DNA of 64,000 bases. It comes from Neoceratodus forsteri (Eukaryota; Chordata; Ceratodontiformes; Ceratodontidae). This document shows, in pieces, positions 35,246 to 46,270 of the stretch. The stretch spans positions 54,454,001 through 54,518,000 of the forward strand of contig JADMNL010000028.1 of NCBI GenBank assembly GCA_016271365.2. The letters run 5' to 3'. The notes under the pieces were generated by a model. The model was not told where the DNA came from and did no database searches. It saw only the letters and a list, made by a program, of their open reading frames with translations. Numbering within the stretch: position 1 is the stretch's first letter; each line of letters starts with the position of its first letter. A program made the position numbers and the translations under genes.

Positions 35246-36643
35246 TCAAATTGTGTCCCCTTGTTCTTGCACATCTCTTTTCTGAAACATGCTACCCTCT
35301 TGGACTTTGTTGACTTCACTGTGATACTTAAAAGTTTCTAACATGTCCCACATCTCCCTCCTTTCCTCAAAGGTATACCTGTTAAGCTCCATTAGTCTCT
35401 CCTCGTATGGCTTCTGTTGCAGAACCTGCACCATTTTAGTTGCCCTCCTCTGGACTGCCTCCATCCTGTCTATGTCCTTGCAGAAATGGGGTCTCCAGAA
35501 CTGGATGCAGTACTCCAGATGGGGTCTCACCAACTGTCTGTACAGAGGGATAACAACTTCCTGTTCTCTGTTGGTGATGCCTCTCCCTTTACATCCCAGT
35601 ATCCCCCCAAACCTCCCTACTGCCTTCTCGCATTGCTTGCTAACCTTAAGGTCATCAGATATGATTACCCCCAGGTCCCTTTCCATTTTTGTTGTTGTTA
35701 CTACCTCCCCCTACATTGTGTAATCTTCCCCTGGGTTTTTGTTTCTCAGGTGCATTATTTTGCACTTCTTTGCATTGAATCAAAGCTGCTATACTTCTGA
35801 CCATTCCTCCAACCTTGCCAAGTCCCTTCTCATCCTTTCCACACCTCCTTGTATATCAACCCTGTTGCAGATCTTTGTGTCATCTGCAAAGAGGCATACT
35901 TTTCCTTCCAGTCCCTCTGCAATGTCACTTATAAAGACATTAAAGAGGACTGGTCCCAGTACAGAACCCTGTGGTACCCTATTAGTAACCCCTCTTTGTT
36001 CAGAGTGGACTCCATTTACAATTACTTTCTGTGTCCTGTTGTCCAACCAATGTTTTACCCGGGCTACCACCCTGGGACCAACTTCCACGCTGGTTAATTT
36101 GATTATTAATATTTTGTGTGGGACTGTGTCAAATGCCTTGCTAAAGTCTAGATAGGCCATGTCCACAGCCCCTCCCTGATCTACTACTTTGGTCACCCAG
36201 TCAAAGAAATCAATTAGATTTGTCTGACATGACCTTCCCACTGTGAACCCATGCTGCCTTGGGTCCTGTGCCTCACTGGCCTCTAGGAACTCAACAATTC
36301 TTTCCTTCAGAAGTGATTCCATCACTTTCCGTACTACAGAGGTCAAGCATACAGGTCTGTAGTTTCCAGCCTCTATCTTGCTCCCACTTTTGTGAAGGGG
36401 AATCACATCTGCCTTCCTCCAGTCCTCGGGTACCACCCCATCCTCCCATGATTTGTTAAAGAGGGTAGTCAGTGGTGTCACTAGTTCTACCCTTAGTTCT
36501 TTTAGAATTCTGGGGTGAATTCCATCAGGCCCCATTGCTTTGTCCACCTTCAGTTCTTGGAGTTCTTGCAGAACCCTTTCTTCTGTGAAAGTACTGAGAT
36601 CGACCCTCCTATCAAGAGTGCTTCTGTTAATTGGATTAGGCAC
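35246..36643 (-). pseudogene. CR1 reverse transcriptase and post-RT domain (copy C)
   Basis: One frame runs from 36643 to 35246 with only a cluster of three stops between about 35687 and 35790. It includes [61 protein letters not shown] and [14 protein letters not shown] (catalytic pair intact), then DLGVIISDDLKVSKQCEKAV and LVRPHLEYCIQFW. Two of the three stops fit single-base changes from Trp and Arg codons. No indel is needed, so this is the youngest-looking CR1 RT in the window. Confidence 0.9.
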
Positions 36644-36991
36644 CTCCCCCTCCTCCTTTTTTGTGAATACTGAGCAGAAGTATTAGTTCAATATCCCTGC
36701 TTTTTCACTGTCCCTCTCTGCCCACCCAACGTCCATTCTGTTCAGTCTTACTATCCCTCCCTTTGTCTTTCTATGCTCCCTGATGTACCTATAAAAGGTT
36801 TTATCCCCCTTCTTAACCGAGTTGGCTATCTTTTCCTCGGTTTGGGCCTTTGCTAGCTAACAGGCGTTAGATAGATGCAGAATAGGAGTGGCAGTGAAGT
36901 ATTGAACTCATGCCAATCTCACCTCCACCATGCAGATGGACAGGCATTGAGGTGTGCCTCTGGGTTGTTGCCCATAATACTCATGACATTT

Positions 36992-37260
36992 CACCTCACC
37001 CTATCCTTGTAGACACCTAGTGTTGAGGTGTGCCTTGGGGTGTTCACCTCACCCTATCCTTGTAGACACCTAGTGTTGAGGTGTGCCTTGGGGTGTTCAC
37101 CTCACCCTATCCTTGTAGACACCTAGTGTTGAGGTGTGCCTTGGGGTGTTCACCTCACCCTATCCTTGTAGACACCTAGTGTTGAGGTGTGCCTTGGGGT
37201 GCTCACCTCACCCTATCCTTGTAGACACCTAATGTTGGGGTGTGCCTTGGGGTGCTCAGC
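36992..37260. repeat. 53-bp minisatellite in family X copy 1
   Basis: About five units of CACCTCACCCTATCCTTGTA followed by GACACCTAGTGTTGAGGTG and TGCCTTGGGGTGTT. Units are almost identical. GAGGTG and CACCTC within each unit can pair. Copy 2 (43690-43760) has a single, diverged unit at the same place. Confidence 0.93.
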
Positions 37261-37499
37261 TTCACAGTCACCCCATTTCATAAGGACATATGCTGAATTG
37301 GGTGCAGTATAGGAGAATGAGGTGAAGTCTTGGGCCGAAGAATCCAAGGCACACCTCGACACCTGTCACTGGCTTCAGGATGAGGGTGGGGGAAGAATGA
37401 TGTCAGCATTACAGCCGACAATCCAAACACACACCTGTGATGCCTGTCAGTCTGTACAGGGTGGGACACTATGGCTAGAAATTGTAACACCCCAGGTGT

Positions 37500-38560
37500 T
37501 TGTTGCTATTTGCATTACAAATTTTTAACACGGCCTTTCAGTGACCCCCACCTCATGAAAGCATTAGGGACTTCTTCTCATGAACAGTGGCACTGCAATT
37601 TTATTAATGCGTCCTGAACTTTGAGTTCCCACAGTGACTGTGCCATTCTGCACCAGATGTGTGAAAACACAATAAGAGCAGGATGTGAAGAAAGATAGCA
37701 GAACTATTCATAGGAAGGTATGAAGAGACAGCAATGCTGAAAACCTGTAGTGAAAATAATAAGTTCCGAGCGTACATGGAAACTGCACAACACATGCTCA
37801 TACCACAGTCATTTAGTGGAATTATTTCACCAAATTTTCAACATAGGCGTTTTGTGACCTCTACTTACGAACACTATCATTATGATTTTCTTACTCTGTC
37901 TGGAACATTGATTTTGCACAGCAAATGCGCCATTGTGCGCCAGATGTGTGAACATATTTTGGGCAGGATATGAAAAATGACAGCTCTACTGTTCATAAGG
38001 AGGTGAGAAAAAATGCCGATGCTGAAACTGTGGAGTGAAAATATTACAAATTTGTGAAGTTACGAGGACTCATGGAAACTGCACGACGCACACTTGTAAC
38101 ACAGTCATTTTATGGACATTTGGCACCAAATTTTCAACATAGGCATTTTATGACATTTGCTCCTGAACAGTGTCACTATGATTTTCTTAATCTGTCCTGA
38201 ACACTGATTTTCCATTTAGACCATGCTATTCTGTGCCGGAAGTGCAAAAACACATTTTGTCCAGGATGTGAAAAATGACAGCTGTACTGTTAATAAGGAG
38301 GTGTGGAAAAATGACAATGTTTAAAATCTGAAGTAAAAATATTACAAATTCGCATAGTTACGAGCATGCATAGAAACTGGGGAACAAACGTTCATAACGC
38401 AGTCATTTTTTGGAATTTTTTCACAAAATTTGCAACATAGGTTTTTTGAGAGGTCTCCTCATGAACAGTGACACTCATTTTGTTAATTGGTCCCAAAAGG
38501 TGATTCTTCACAGTGAATGTAAAATCACCTTTCGGGACCGAATAACGAGATGTCAGTAAC
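37500..38560. repeat. About 296-bp subrepeats in family X copy 1
   Basis: Anchors such as CAAATTTTCAACATAGGC recur at about 37517, 37831, 38127 and 38424. Each unit also contains TCATGAACAGTGTCACTATG, a CACTGATTTTGCACAG-like stretch, AGGATGTGAAAAATGACAG, and GTTCATAAGGAGGTGTG. Units are 75-85% alike by eye, so the array is old. The same units recur at 43990-45260. Confidence 0.85.
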
Positions 38561-38890
38561 AGAATTCATGAGGTGGGGTCCTAAGAACCCTAAGTTGAAA
38601 ATCTGGTGCTACAATTCACAAAAATGGCCTACATATGCACCAAACTTGGAAAACAATATGTATGCTATTATACAGCTTCTTCAGTTTGTGGTCAGCTTTG
38701 AAGAGTGCAGACATGTTCCCAGTCCACCCGAAGACTGTCGTGCTGGCCTCTGGAGGTAAGTTTCTGGTGGGGGGGGTGGGGAGATGGTGTGCACTGAGGG
38801 TAAGTGTGGGTTTGGGAGGAGGCATGGGATTTAATAAGGGACCGTTTTCTTTTTTTTACAGGATTAAAAAAATACAACGTGGGACATGTT

Positions 38891-39145
38891 TGGCATGCTG
38901 GAGTGGTCTCTCAGTGTGCCACCTGGGCGTTTGACATGAGGACTGAAGCTGACAGGGATTGGGCACCCCCTTTGGCCATACAGTGTGCTGGAAGGGAGGG
39001 GGAGTGCATGAGCTGAGGGGGATTGGGCACCCCCTCAGCATAGAACAAATGAGGGACACATCATGCCAACAGGGATTGGGCTACCCTGTTGGCAAATGAA
39101 CTGATGAGGGAGGCATGCAGACAGGGTGATTGGGAACCCCCCATG
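38891..39145. repeat. Hairpin array, family X copy 1
   Basis: Inverted repeats in series about 55 bp apart: 38891-38921 (stem TGGCA..TGCCA), about 38947-38975 (imperfect), 39012-39039 (10-bp perfect stem GCTGAGGGGG, loop ATTGGGCA), 39064-39094 (11-bp perfect stem TGCCAACAGGG, loop ATTGGGCTA) and about 39120-39147 (GACA-GGG stem with a bulge, loop ATTGGGAA). Stem sequences differ while the loop is kept. Confidence 0.8.
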
Positions 39146-39420
39146 TCAGCTTACATGGGGACTCTGAGGTGGATGGCGAGAGCCACCGCTGCCATGTTAC
39201 TTGAAATATTACACCAGGCAATGCATCGCACTGCAATGATGGGTTGCTCCCTCATTGCAGCAGCGAATTTGTTTCAAGTTGGTGGCACACTGGCTGACTA
39301 GTGTCAGCAGCAGTGTGCCACCACATTGGGGAAAGCAGGCCAAGCCTCAAAAGGCAGTGGGTGCATTGGCTGCTGAGAGAGAGAGAGAGAAAGCAGCCAC
39401 CAGCTTCCTTAAATCAAGGA

Positions 39421-39860
39421 GGTAATTTAATAGACTACACTGACTGAATTATTAATTTTTGGGCCTGTGTAAGTAAGTAGGAGTCAGGGTTCTGATTCCG
39501 TTTATGGGGTTGACTTTTCTTAGTTTAACTTTTATTGCCAGGGAAGAAATCTTGCTGGCAGATATTTGCAGTCATTTGTGACTAGACCTGTTACTTAACC
39601 TCTGTAAAATAAGTGTCTGAAAGGAAGGAAGACACCCCCGGGGTGGAGGGTCAGAGTTGTAGTTGATTGTTTCTGTAGGGCACAGCTTTACCCACACCAA
39701 CCACAAGCACATAACTTAATTTATATAAGGGGTTCTGACATTGCTTCCCCAAAATTGCTAACATGCAACTGTTCATATCTTTAAAGTCACAGCTCACTGA
39801 ATAGGGGGTAGAGACATTCACTAGCTTGCACACACTAAAACAAGAGCCAAAAAAATAAAG
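39421..39860. other. No recognised feature
   Basis: About 440 bp of ordinary composition, with a short (GA)n at 39376-39391 just before it. No coding or repeat signature. Confidence 0.5.
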
Positions 39861-39879
39861 AAAAACATCTGAAACAGGA

Positions 39880-41690
39880 AGGGAGACAGACTTGTGGGGA
39901 GTGGAGCAATGCACTGGCTGTGGAGCAGCAGTCTTCCAGAGGACATTCCAGAGACTGCATTGCTGTCCTATTTGCAGGCACCTCTCTGGTCTGGGAGAGG
40001 AGGTAGCTTGACTCCATGCTCACCTGGTAAGAATTCAGAAAACCTTTTCCTCCTCCCTGGGACCACCCAGGCCACCACCACTACCTCAGAGGTTGCCAAG
40101 AAAGAGGAGTGGTTGGACTATGGTGGGCTCAGGGAGGGTGGGGGTGATGGAACATAGGTACATCCCTCCAGTTGTTCCTCTCCACTATTCATTTGCCAAT
40201 CTGGCAGAGCATCGTTCCTTTATGGAGGCACCTGCAGTGGAGACCAGGGAGGATTCTGGGAACCTCCACAATGGACACCCACATGAGGGTGGCACAGGAC
40301 ACCACAAGGGAAGGAAACAACTCCTGAGGGGGAGTCAATCGTTAGAAGGTAGAACTGGGGAGGGAGGGGAAAGGGAAGTAAGGTGCCTGCCCGGAGCCAT
40401 GGCTTGGAGGGACAGGAAATGAATCCTCAGTATCGTGGGAGCAGCTGCAAAGGCAAGTGAGTTGGATGTCATTATCCACCTAGGGAAAAATGACCTGACT
40501 GAGAATGGGATTAGAGAAGTGCAACAAGAGATTATGGAGTTGGGGAGGGGCTTTAGACAAGTAGAACACACTGTAACATTTTTGGAAGTGCTACCTGTCT
40601 ATGGCATGGATGAGGCTAGGGTACTCCATACCATGGGATTCAATGACTGGTTGAAAAACTGGTGCAGAGCTCAGGGATTTGGCTTCATTTGGGACTGGGG
40701 CTCCACTTGGAGGGATGCATGCATATACTGGTGCGATGGTCTGCATCTGCCCAGGAGGGCAACCAGGATCCTAGGTAATAGGTTTAAATGCTTCATTGCC
40801 AAGCATTTAAACTAGCATAGGGAGGAGGCAGTGAAAAGGAGAAGGGAAATCCTAGCCCACCCCCCCCAAAATCAGGGTAGTTAGTGATGTAAACACTAAA
40901 ATAGAGGAGTCGACAGGGAGAAGGGCAGGAGAAAATGAAGAAAAATGCAAAGGCAGTAGGGACAGGGATGTGGCAAAAAGAAATAAGGCCATAGAAAAAT
41001 GGAGGTTATTGAGTACCAATGCCTGTAGTCTGGGTTAAAAGCTCCCTGAAGTGATGGCCTTGATGGAAGAGGGATTCCTGGATATTGTGGCAGTCACAGA
41101 AACATGGTACACAGAGAACCAAGACTGGGATGTCAACATACCAGGGTACACAATCTACAGAAGGGACAGGGAGAGTAGAGGAGGAGGAGGAGGAATAGCT
41201 CTTTATGTAAGAGAAGGGATCAAAGCATCAGAACTAAAGGGTAAACAGGGAGGAGAGGAGGCACTGTGGGTCACCCTGGAGACTGGAAATAGCACCACAA
41301 TCTGCACAGAGGTTGTATACAGACCCCATCTCATGGGGAGGAAATGGTAGAATGCATCCTTAGCATGGCAGCGAAAGGGGAGATATTGCTGATGGGGGAC
41401 CTGAATATGCCAGATGTTAACTGGAGCACCTTTGCTGCAGCCACATCCAAGAGCAGGGCCATTTCCAATGTCCTACAGTGGGCATGCCTCAGACAGCTAC
41501 TTTTGGAACCCACAAGGGAGGGAGCAATCTTAGACCTGGTACTCTCAAATGCGGACAGACAGAGAATCTCAGATCTAGAAGTGGGTAGCCATCTGGGAAC
41601 AAGTGACCACAAAGCAGTGTGGTTCATGATAAACTTAGCTGTAGAGTCAAGCCATACAAAAGTGAAGGTACTGGACTTCAGGAGGGCTGA
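39880..41690 (+). mobile_element. CR1-type LINE (copy F), ORF1 and endonuclease, 3' part missing
   Basis: Plus-strand CR1 with ORF1 (about 39894-40815) and endonuclease (41051-41690). It matches the 5' half of copy D. The RT and 3' end are absent because satellite sequence begins at 41691 in mid-frame, just after KVKVLDFRRAE. LINEs normally lose 5' ends, so this 3' loss implies a later breakpoint at the satellite edge. Confidence 0.88.
40435..40815 (+). pseudogene. CR1 ORF1 SGNH-esterase-like domain
   Basis: About 126 open codons. LDVIIHLGKNDL matches the block III (GxND-like) of SGNH hydrolases. It is followed by IMELGRGFRQVEHTVTFLE and VLPVYG, and near the end CDGLHLPRRATRIL carries the Asp-x-x-His catalytic block. 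Esterase domains are established in ORF1 of many CR1 elements; their role in retrotransposition is not settled. The N-terminal Ser block (GDS-like) should lie upstream in another frame and is not clear. The annotated start is the open-frame edge. Confidence 0.8.
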
Positions 41691-41700
41691 GCACTTATAA
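41051..41700 (+). pseudogene. CR1 endonuclease (copy F)
   Basis: Two overlapping frames. 41051-41350 has FLDIVAVTETWYTENQDWDV, GYTIYRRDRESRGGGGGIAL and YVREGIKAS. 41344-41700 has ILLMGDLNMPDVNW, ILDLVLSNADRQRISDLEVG and HLGTSDHKAVWFMI. A short deletion near 41335 joins YRP to the second part out of frame. Catalytic Asn, Asp and His blocks are all visible. Confidence 0.88.
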
Positions 41701-42341
41701 TCATTAGGCAACACAAATTAACCAAATATAAAGATAGGACTCACATGTAGGTGGGGTACTTACAATCATTAGGCAGTACAAAGTAACCAAAAATATAGTA
41801 TTCAGACATACAGTAGGTAGGGCACGTTTAATCATTATGCAAAACAAAGAAACCATATTTAAAGTCAGTAATCACATGCACTTATAATCATTAGACAATA
41901 CAAAGTAAACAAACATAAAGTTAAGACTCACACATAGGTGGGACACTTATAATCATTAAGAGATAGAAAGTAACCAAATATAAAGTTAGGACTCACACGT
42001 AGGCAGGGCACTTTTAAACATTAGGCAATACAAAGTAACCAAATATAAAGTTAAGACTCACACGAGGGAAGGACACTTATAACCATTAGGCAATACAAAG
42101 TAATCAAATCTTAACTTAGGAATCACATTGTAGGCAAGAGACTTATAATCATTAGACAATACAAAGTAACCAAATATAAAGTTGAGGCTCACACTTACTG
42201 AGGGCACTTATAATTATATGGCAATACAAAGTAACCAAATATAAAGTTAGGACTCACACATAGGCAGGAGACTTAACATTACGCAATACGAAGTAACCAA
42301 ATATAAAGTTAGGACTCACACGTAGGCAGGGCATTTATAAT
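41691..42341. repeat. 65-bp satellite, segment 1
   Basis: About ten units of 65-66 bp containing CTTATAATCATTAGGCAATA, CAAAGTAACCAAATATAAAG and TTAGGACTCACACGTAGGCA followed by GGGCA. Unit identity is roughly 75-90% by eye. The segment ends at the hAT insertion; the last eight bases (42334-42341) are the left target duplication. Confidence 0.93.
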
Positions 42342-42774
42342 TAGTTCTAAAGGTTTTTCAGGGCTGTTATGGAATGCATGATTTCTTTGAAAAAATCATC
42401 TCACCGTAAAAATAGCATTTTTGTTTAAAGTCAGTGAAAGTATGCAGTGTTTTCTCCTTATTATTTTTTTGTTTAGTTTTAATGTTGAGGGAACATTAAT
42501 TGACCTTGGTTTGACTGCTAACTGGTGACTAAGTGACTAAGTGAATCCTGCTGTCGGATCGTTAAGACTTCTTGTTAATTTCAAGTTCATTCATTGCAGT
42601 CCGGTGGTATTGAACAAACCCATGTAGCATGTCAATTGACTCTCTATAGGAGTCTGTTGTTGCTTGCAATTAATTTCTATTACCTTGTCACTTAGCCTTT
42701 CAGGTGTGCAGAGCTCAGTCTGCAAAGTGAGTTAAGTATTAAATTCATTCACGTAGTGCAGAATCAGAAGGCAG

Positions 42775-43560
42775 TTGCAATTTGCGTCTCCCCCTGAAGT
42801 GCACATCAATAAAATCGAGCTGCTCTCCTTTGCCCAAGACAGGCAATATCTAAGCAAGGCAGAGATGCTGCAATATGAAAAAGGCACCTTTCTTGTGTCT
42901 GGCGACATGTTATTCTGCTCGGTCTGCAATGTAGCTGTGGATCACAAACGTAAAACGACCTGTGACAGTCATTTGGATGCTGTAGCCCATGTTGCCAAGA
43001 AGCACAAGCTGTACTCGAACTCTACATCCTGTAATGAGAAGCAAGTCACAGTAACAGAGCTTTTCTCTACTAAGACCGTGCAGCAAGAGATAAAGAAAAT
43101 TGCCCTCTTCAACCTGGTGGAAGCATTCACAGCTACTAATATTCCACTTCATACACTCGATAACCCCATCCTGCATTCCTTCCTTGAAGAAAACTTGAAG
43201 TCTGTTGGTGTCATTCCGACTCTTAGTGGCTGTGAGCTGAATATTTACCAAAGGTTTTTAATTACCATTTAACTGAAATTAAAAGAAATGTTTCAGAAGA
43301 AGTAACTCTATAGATCATCCGTGATGAGACCACAGATGCTCAGGACAGATACATTCTAAATATTGTTGCAAAACCCTGCCTAAATTACATATCTAGTGCT
43401 GAAAATAACAGTAAGCTTGAGCTTCTACTTCTTGACTGTGTTGTACTGGAGGCAACACATTTTAAAACAGTATCTCAGGCTGTGCTCAAGTGTTTGCAGG
43501 ATTCAGAGGTGCCATATACAACAAGCGTTTGTCAATGCCGAATGTTTGCTTGCTGGCATT
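42775..43560 (+). pseudogene. hAT transposase N-terminal part, CGGBP1-like
   Basis: Open at 42775-43272, then continued after a stop in a shifted frame to about 43560. A BED-type zinc finger is visible: FCSVCNV, then SHLDAVAH (C-x2-C, H-x5-H). Next comes VEAFTATNIPLHTLDNPIL and HSFLEENLKSVGVIP, a layout shared with vertebrate CGGBP1, itself derived from a hAT transposase. After the break, RDETTDAQDRYILN and LLDCVVLEATHFKTVSQAV match the start of the hAT catalytic core with its DExTD-like acidic motif. No ATG precedes the frame (upstream stop at 42754), so the original start is lost. Confidence 0.8.
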
Positions 43561-43989
43561 GGTAGTGTAGAAGTTACAGAGCTGCATAATTGGAATGGCA
43601 ATGAAGTATTGAACTGAAGATAACCCCACCACCACCCTGCAGAGAGTGACAGGCATTGGGGTGTACCTTTGGGTCGTCAGGCATAACGGCCACGCCATTT
43701 CACCACACCCTACCCTGCAGACACTGACAAGTGTCACGGTGTGCCTGGGATCTTTGGCCCTTATGCGCACCCCATTACATCAGGAAATACGGTGAGATGG
43801 GTGCGGTATAGGAGAATGGGGTGAAGTTTCGGTCCGAAGAGTCCAAGGCATACCTCGATGCCTCTCACTGACTGCAGGGTGTGGAATGGTATGAGCATTA
43901 CAGTCAAGAATCCCAAGTCACACCCCTGATGCCTGTCATTCTGTACAGGGTGGGGCGTTATGGTTGGAAACCCTAATACCTCAGGCATT

Positions 43990-45260
43990 CGTTGGTATTT
44001 TCACTCCAAATTTTCAATATGTTTTTTTTGTGACCCCACCTCATGAACAGTGGCAATATCAGTTTGTTAGCCGAAAGCTGCTTATGCACAGCAACTATGG
44101 CATTTAGCACCCCAGGTGCAAAAACACATTTTGAACAGGATGTGAAAAATGACAGCTGTACTGTTCATGGGGAGGTGTAAAAAATGGCAATGTTGCAAAT
44201 CTGCAGTAAAAATATAAAAAAAACTGGTGAAGTCATGAGCGTGCATAGAAACTGTGCAATGCACACCCATAATGTAATTAGTTTGGGGATTTTTTACAGC
44301 AGATTGTCAACACAGGCATTTTGGGACCTCCGATCACGAACAGTGTCACTGTGATTTTCTTTATCTGGCCCAAACAATGATTTCCCACAGCGACCATGCA
44401 TCTCTGCGCTGAAAGTGTGAAAACACATTTCGGCCATGTTGTGAAAAATGACAGCTGTACTGTTCATAAGGAAGTGTGGAAAAATACCACTGGTGAAAAT
44501 CTGGACTGAAAATATTACAAAGTCATGAACTTACAAGGCTGCATGGAAACTGTGCAATGCTCACTCATAACACAGTCATTTTTAGGAATGTTTTCACCAA
44601 ATTTTCAACTTAGCCATTTTAAGACCTCTGCTCATGAACAGTGTCACTGCAATTTTCTTAATTTGTCCCATACATTGATTTCGCACACTGACTGCACCAT
44701 TGCGCGCTACATGGGCGGAAACATGTTTTGGGCAAGATGTGAAAAATGGCAGCTGTACTGCTCATAAGGAAGTGTAATAAAATGGCAATGTTGAAAATCT
44801 GGAGTGAAAATATTGAAATTACGATCCCACGAGCCGCATGTAGGAATCCGCGCGCACGCATCACCGTGAAACATTCATTTTTGTGGAATTTTGTCACCAA
44901 ATTTTCAACATAGCCATTTTAAGACCTCTGCTCATTAACAGTGTCACAGTGATTTTCTTAATGTGTGCCATACATTGATTTTGCACACCGACTGCGCCAT
45001 TGTGCGCTACATAGGCGGAAACATGTTTTGGGCAAGAGGTGAAAAACGACAACTGTACTGCTCATAAGGAGGTGTGGTAAAATGGCAATGTTGAAAATCT
45101 GTAGTGAAAATATTGAAAATTTGTAAACTTACGAGCGTGCGTAGGAACTGCACAACACACGCTTGTAAAACAGTCATTTTTAGGAATTTTTCCACCAAAT
45201 TTTCAACATAGGCTTATTGAGAGCCTGCTTTATAAACAGTGGCAGTGTCATTTTGTTACT
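43990..45260. repeat. About 296-bp subrepeats in family X copy 2
   Basis: Anchors related to CACCAAATTTTCAACATAGG recur at about 44007, 44300, 44597, 44897 and 45195, a spacing of 293-300 bp. There are five units here and about four in copy 1. Confidence 0.85.
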
Positions 45261-45671
45261 TAGTCCTGAAAAGGTGATTTCACGCAGTGACTGCGAAATC
45301 ACCCTTCAGGCCTGATTAACGCCATGACAGTGAGAGCATTCATGAGAAGGGGTCCCAAAAACCTCATGTTGAAAATTTGGTGCAAAAATTCCAAAAAGAT
45401 GCCTGAGATATGCAGCAAAGTTGAAAAAACCCTATCTATCCCATTATACAGCTTACCGGCATTTCCTCAGTTCGTGATCAGCTTTGAAAAGTGCAGACGT
45501 GTTCCCAGTCCACTGAAGATCATCACTCCGGAGTCCGGAGATAAGTATGGGGTGAGGGGGGATGTGAGGAGGCAGGGTGCACAGTGGGTGGGCGCAGGTG
45601 GGGAAGAGACAGCGAGGGACCGTTTTTGTGTTTCAGGTTTTTTTTAAAAAAGGATGACGATGCGGGACATT

Positions 45672-45760
45672 TGCCACACTGGGGTGGGCTCCCAGCATGG
45701 CACAAGGACGGCTGTTTGGGGGGGCATGGAGCTGACAGGGGATCGGGCACCCGCGTCAGC
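45672..45760. repeat. First hairpin pair, family X copy 2
   Basis: Class A hairpin at 45672-45702: stem TGCCACACTGGG with two mismatches, loop GTGGGCT. Class B hairpin at 45731-45760: GCTGAC/GTCAGC outer stem, inner GGG/CCC, loop ATCGGGCA. The ribozyme array was inserted directly after this pair. Confidence 0.8.
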
Positions 45761-45900
45761 AATAGCATCTGTTCCCACAATGCAAAGCATCATGGGCTGC
45801 ATATGCAAATCACCACAGAATGTTATGCTGGTCCAACTTTAAGCAGAATTGCATGGTGCCGAAAGGCCTCTCACACAGTTTGCAAAGGGTGCTAACAGAA

Positions 45901-45945
45901 GACATAGACACGTGTTTCATCCCTACCAGGACTCATCAGTATGCC
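45901..45945 (-). ncRNA. Hammerhead ribozyme, unit 1 (damaged)
   Basis: Same layout as units 2 and 3, but stem II reads GTCC..GGGAT in place of GTCC..GGAC: the conserved C before GAAA is T and one base is inserted. Cleavage is likely reduced or lost. Confidence 0.75.
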
Positions 45946-46270
45946 TCGTCTGTTTGACACCCCAGTGGAATGGACCAGCTACCCTTAAGGCAGTGTGCCT
46001 TGGATATATTGTGGTGAACCCATTAAAATAAAAAAACATTAAACTGACAAAGAACCTCTGTGCGCAAACACTGAGGCAAGGGTTACCCCAAAGGGCATTT
46101 GGCTGGGAGGCCAAGTTTCAAGAAAATATAAAATCACATATGCCCCACAATGCAAAGCATCATGGGCTGCATATGCAAATCACTACAGAATGTTATGCTG
46201 GTCCAACTTTAAGCAGAATTGCATGGTGCCGAAAGGCCTCTCACACAGTTTGCAAAGGGTGCTAACAGAA

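Larger units (their letters stand above)
31955..36865 (-). mobile_element. CR1-type LINE (copy C) split by an L2-like insertion
   Basis: The CR1 3' terminus is at 31955-32109 and the rest resumes at 35117 exactly where copy D continues (GCATTCTTGAATTCTCCCAC), with a plus-strand LINE in between. RT and post-RT coding run from about 36643 to 35246 on the minus strand in one frame. The element is 5'-truncated at about 36865, where family X begins. The endonuclease and ORF1 are absent. Confidence 0.92.
36866..39420 (+). mobile_element. Unclassified composite repeat, family X, copy 1
   Basis: Starts near AGATGCAGAATAGGAGTGG and is collinear with 43573-47185. Both begin with a segment ending in GTGAAGTATTGAACT. 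A 53-bp minisatellite (36992-37260), a block of about 296-bp subrepeats (37500-38560), a linker with GTTCCCAGTCCAC, and a terminal hairpin array (38891-39145) follow. There is no coding capacity and I see no terminal inverted repeat. The 3' boundary is uncertain. It could be a non-autonomous element or a dispersed satellite-like unit. Confidence 0.7.
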
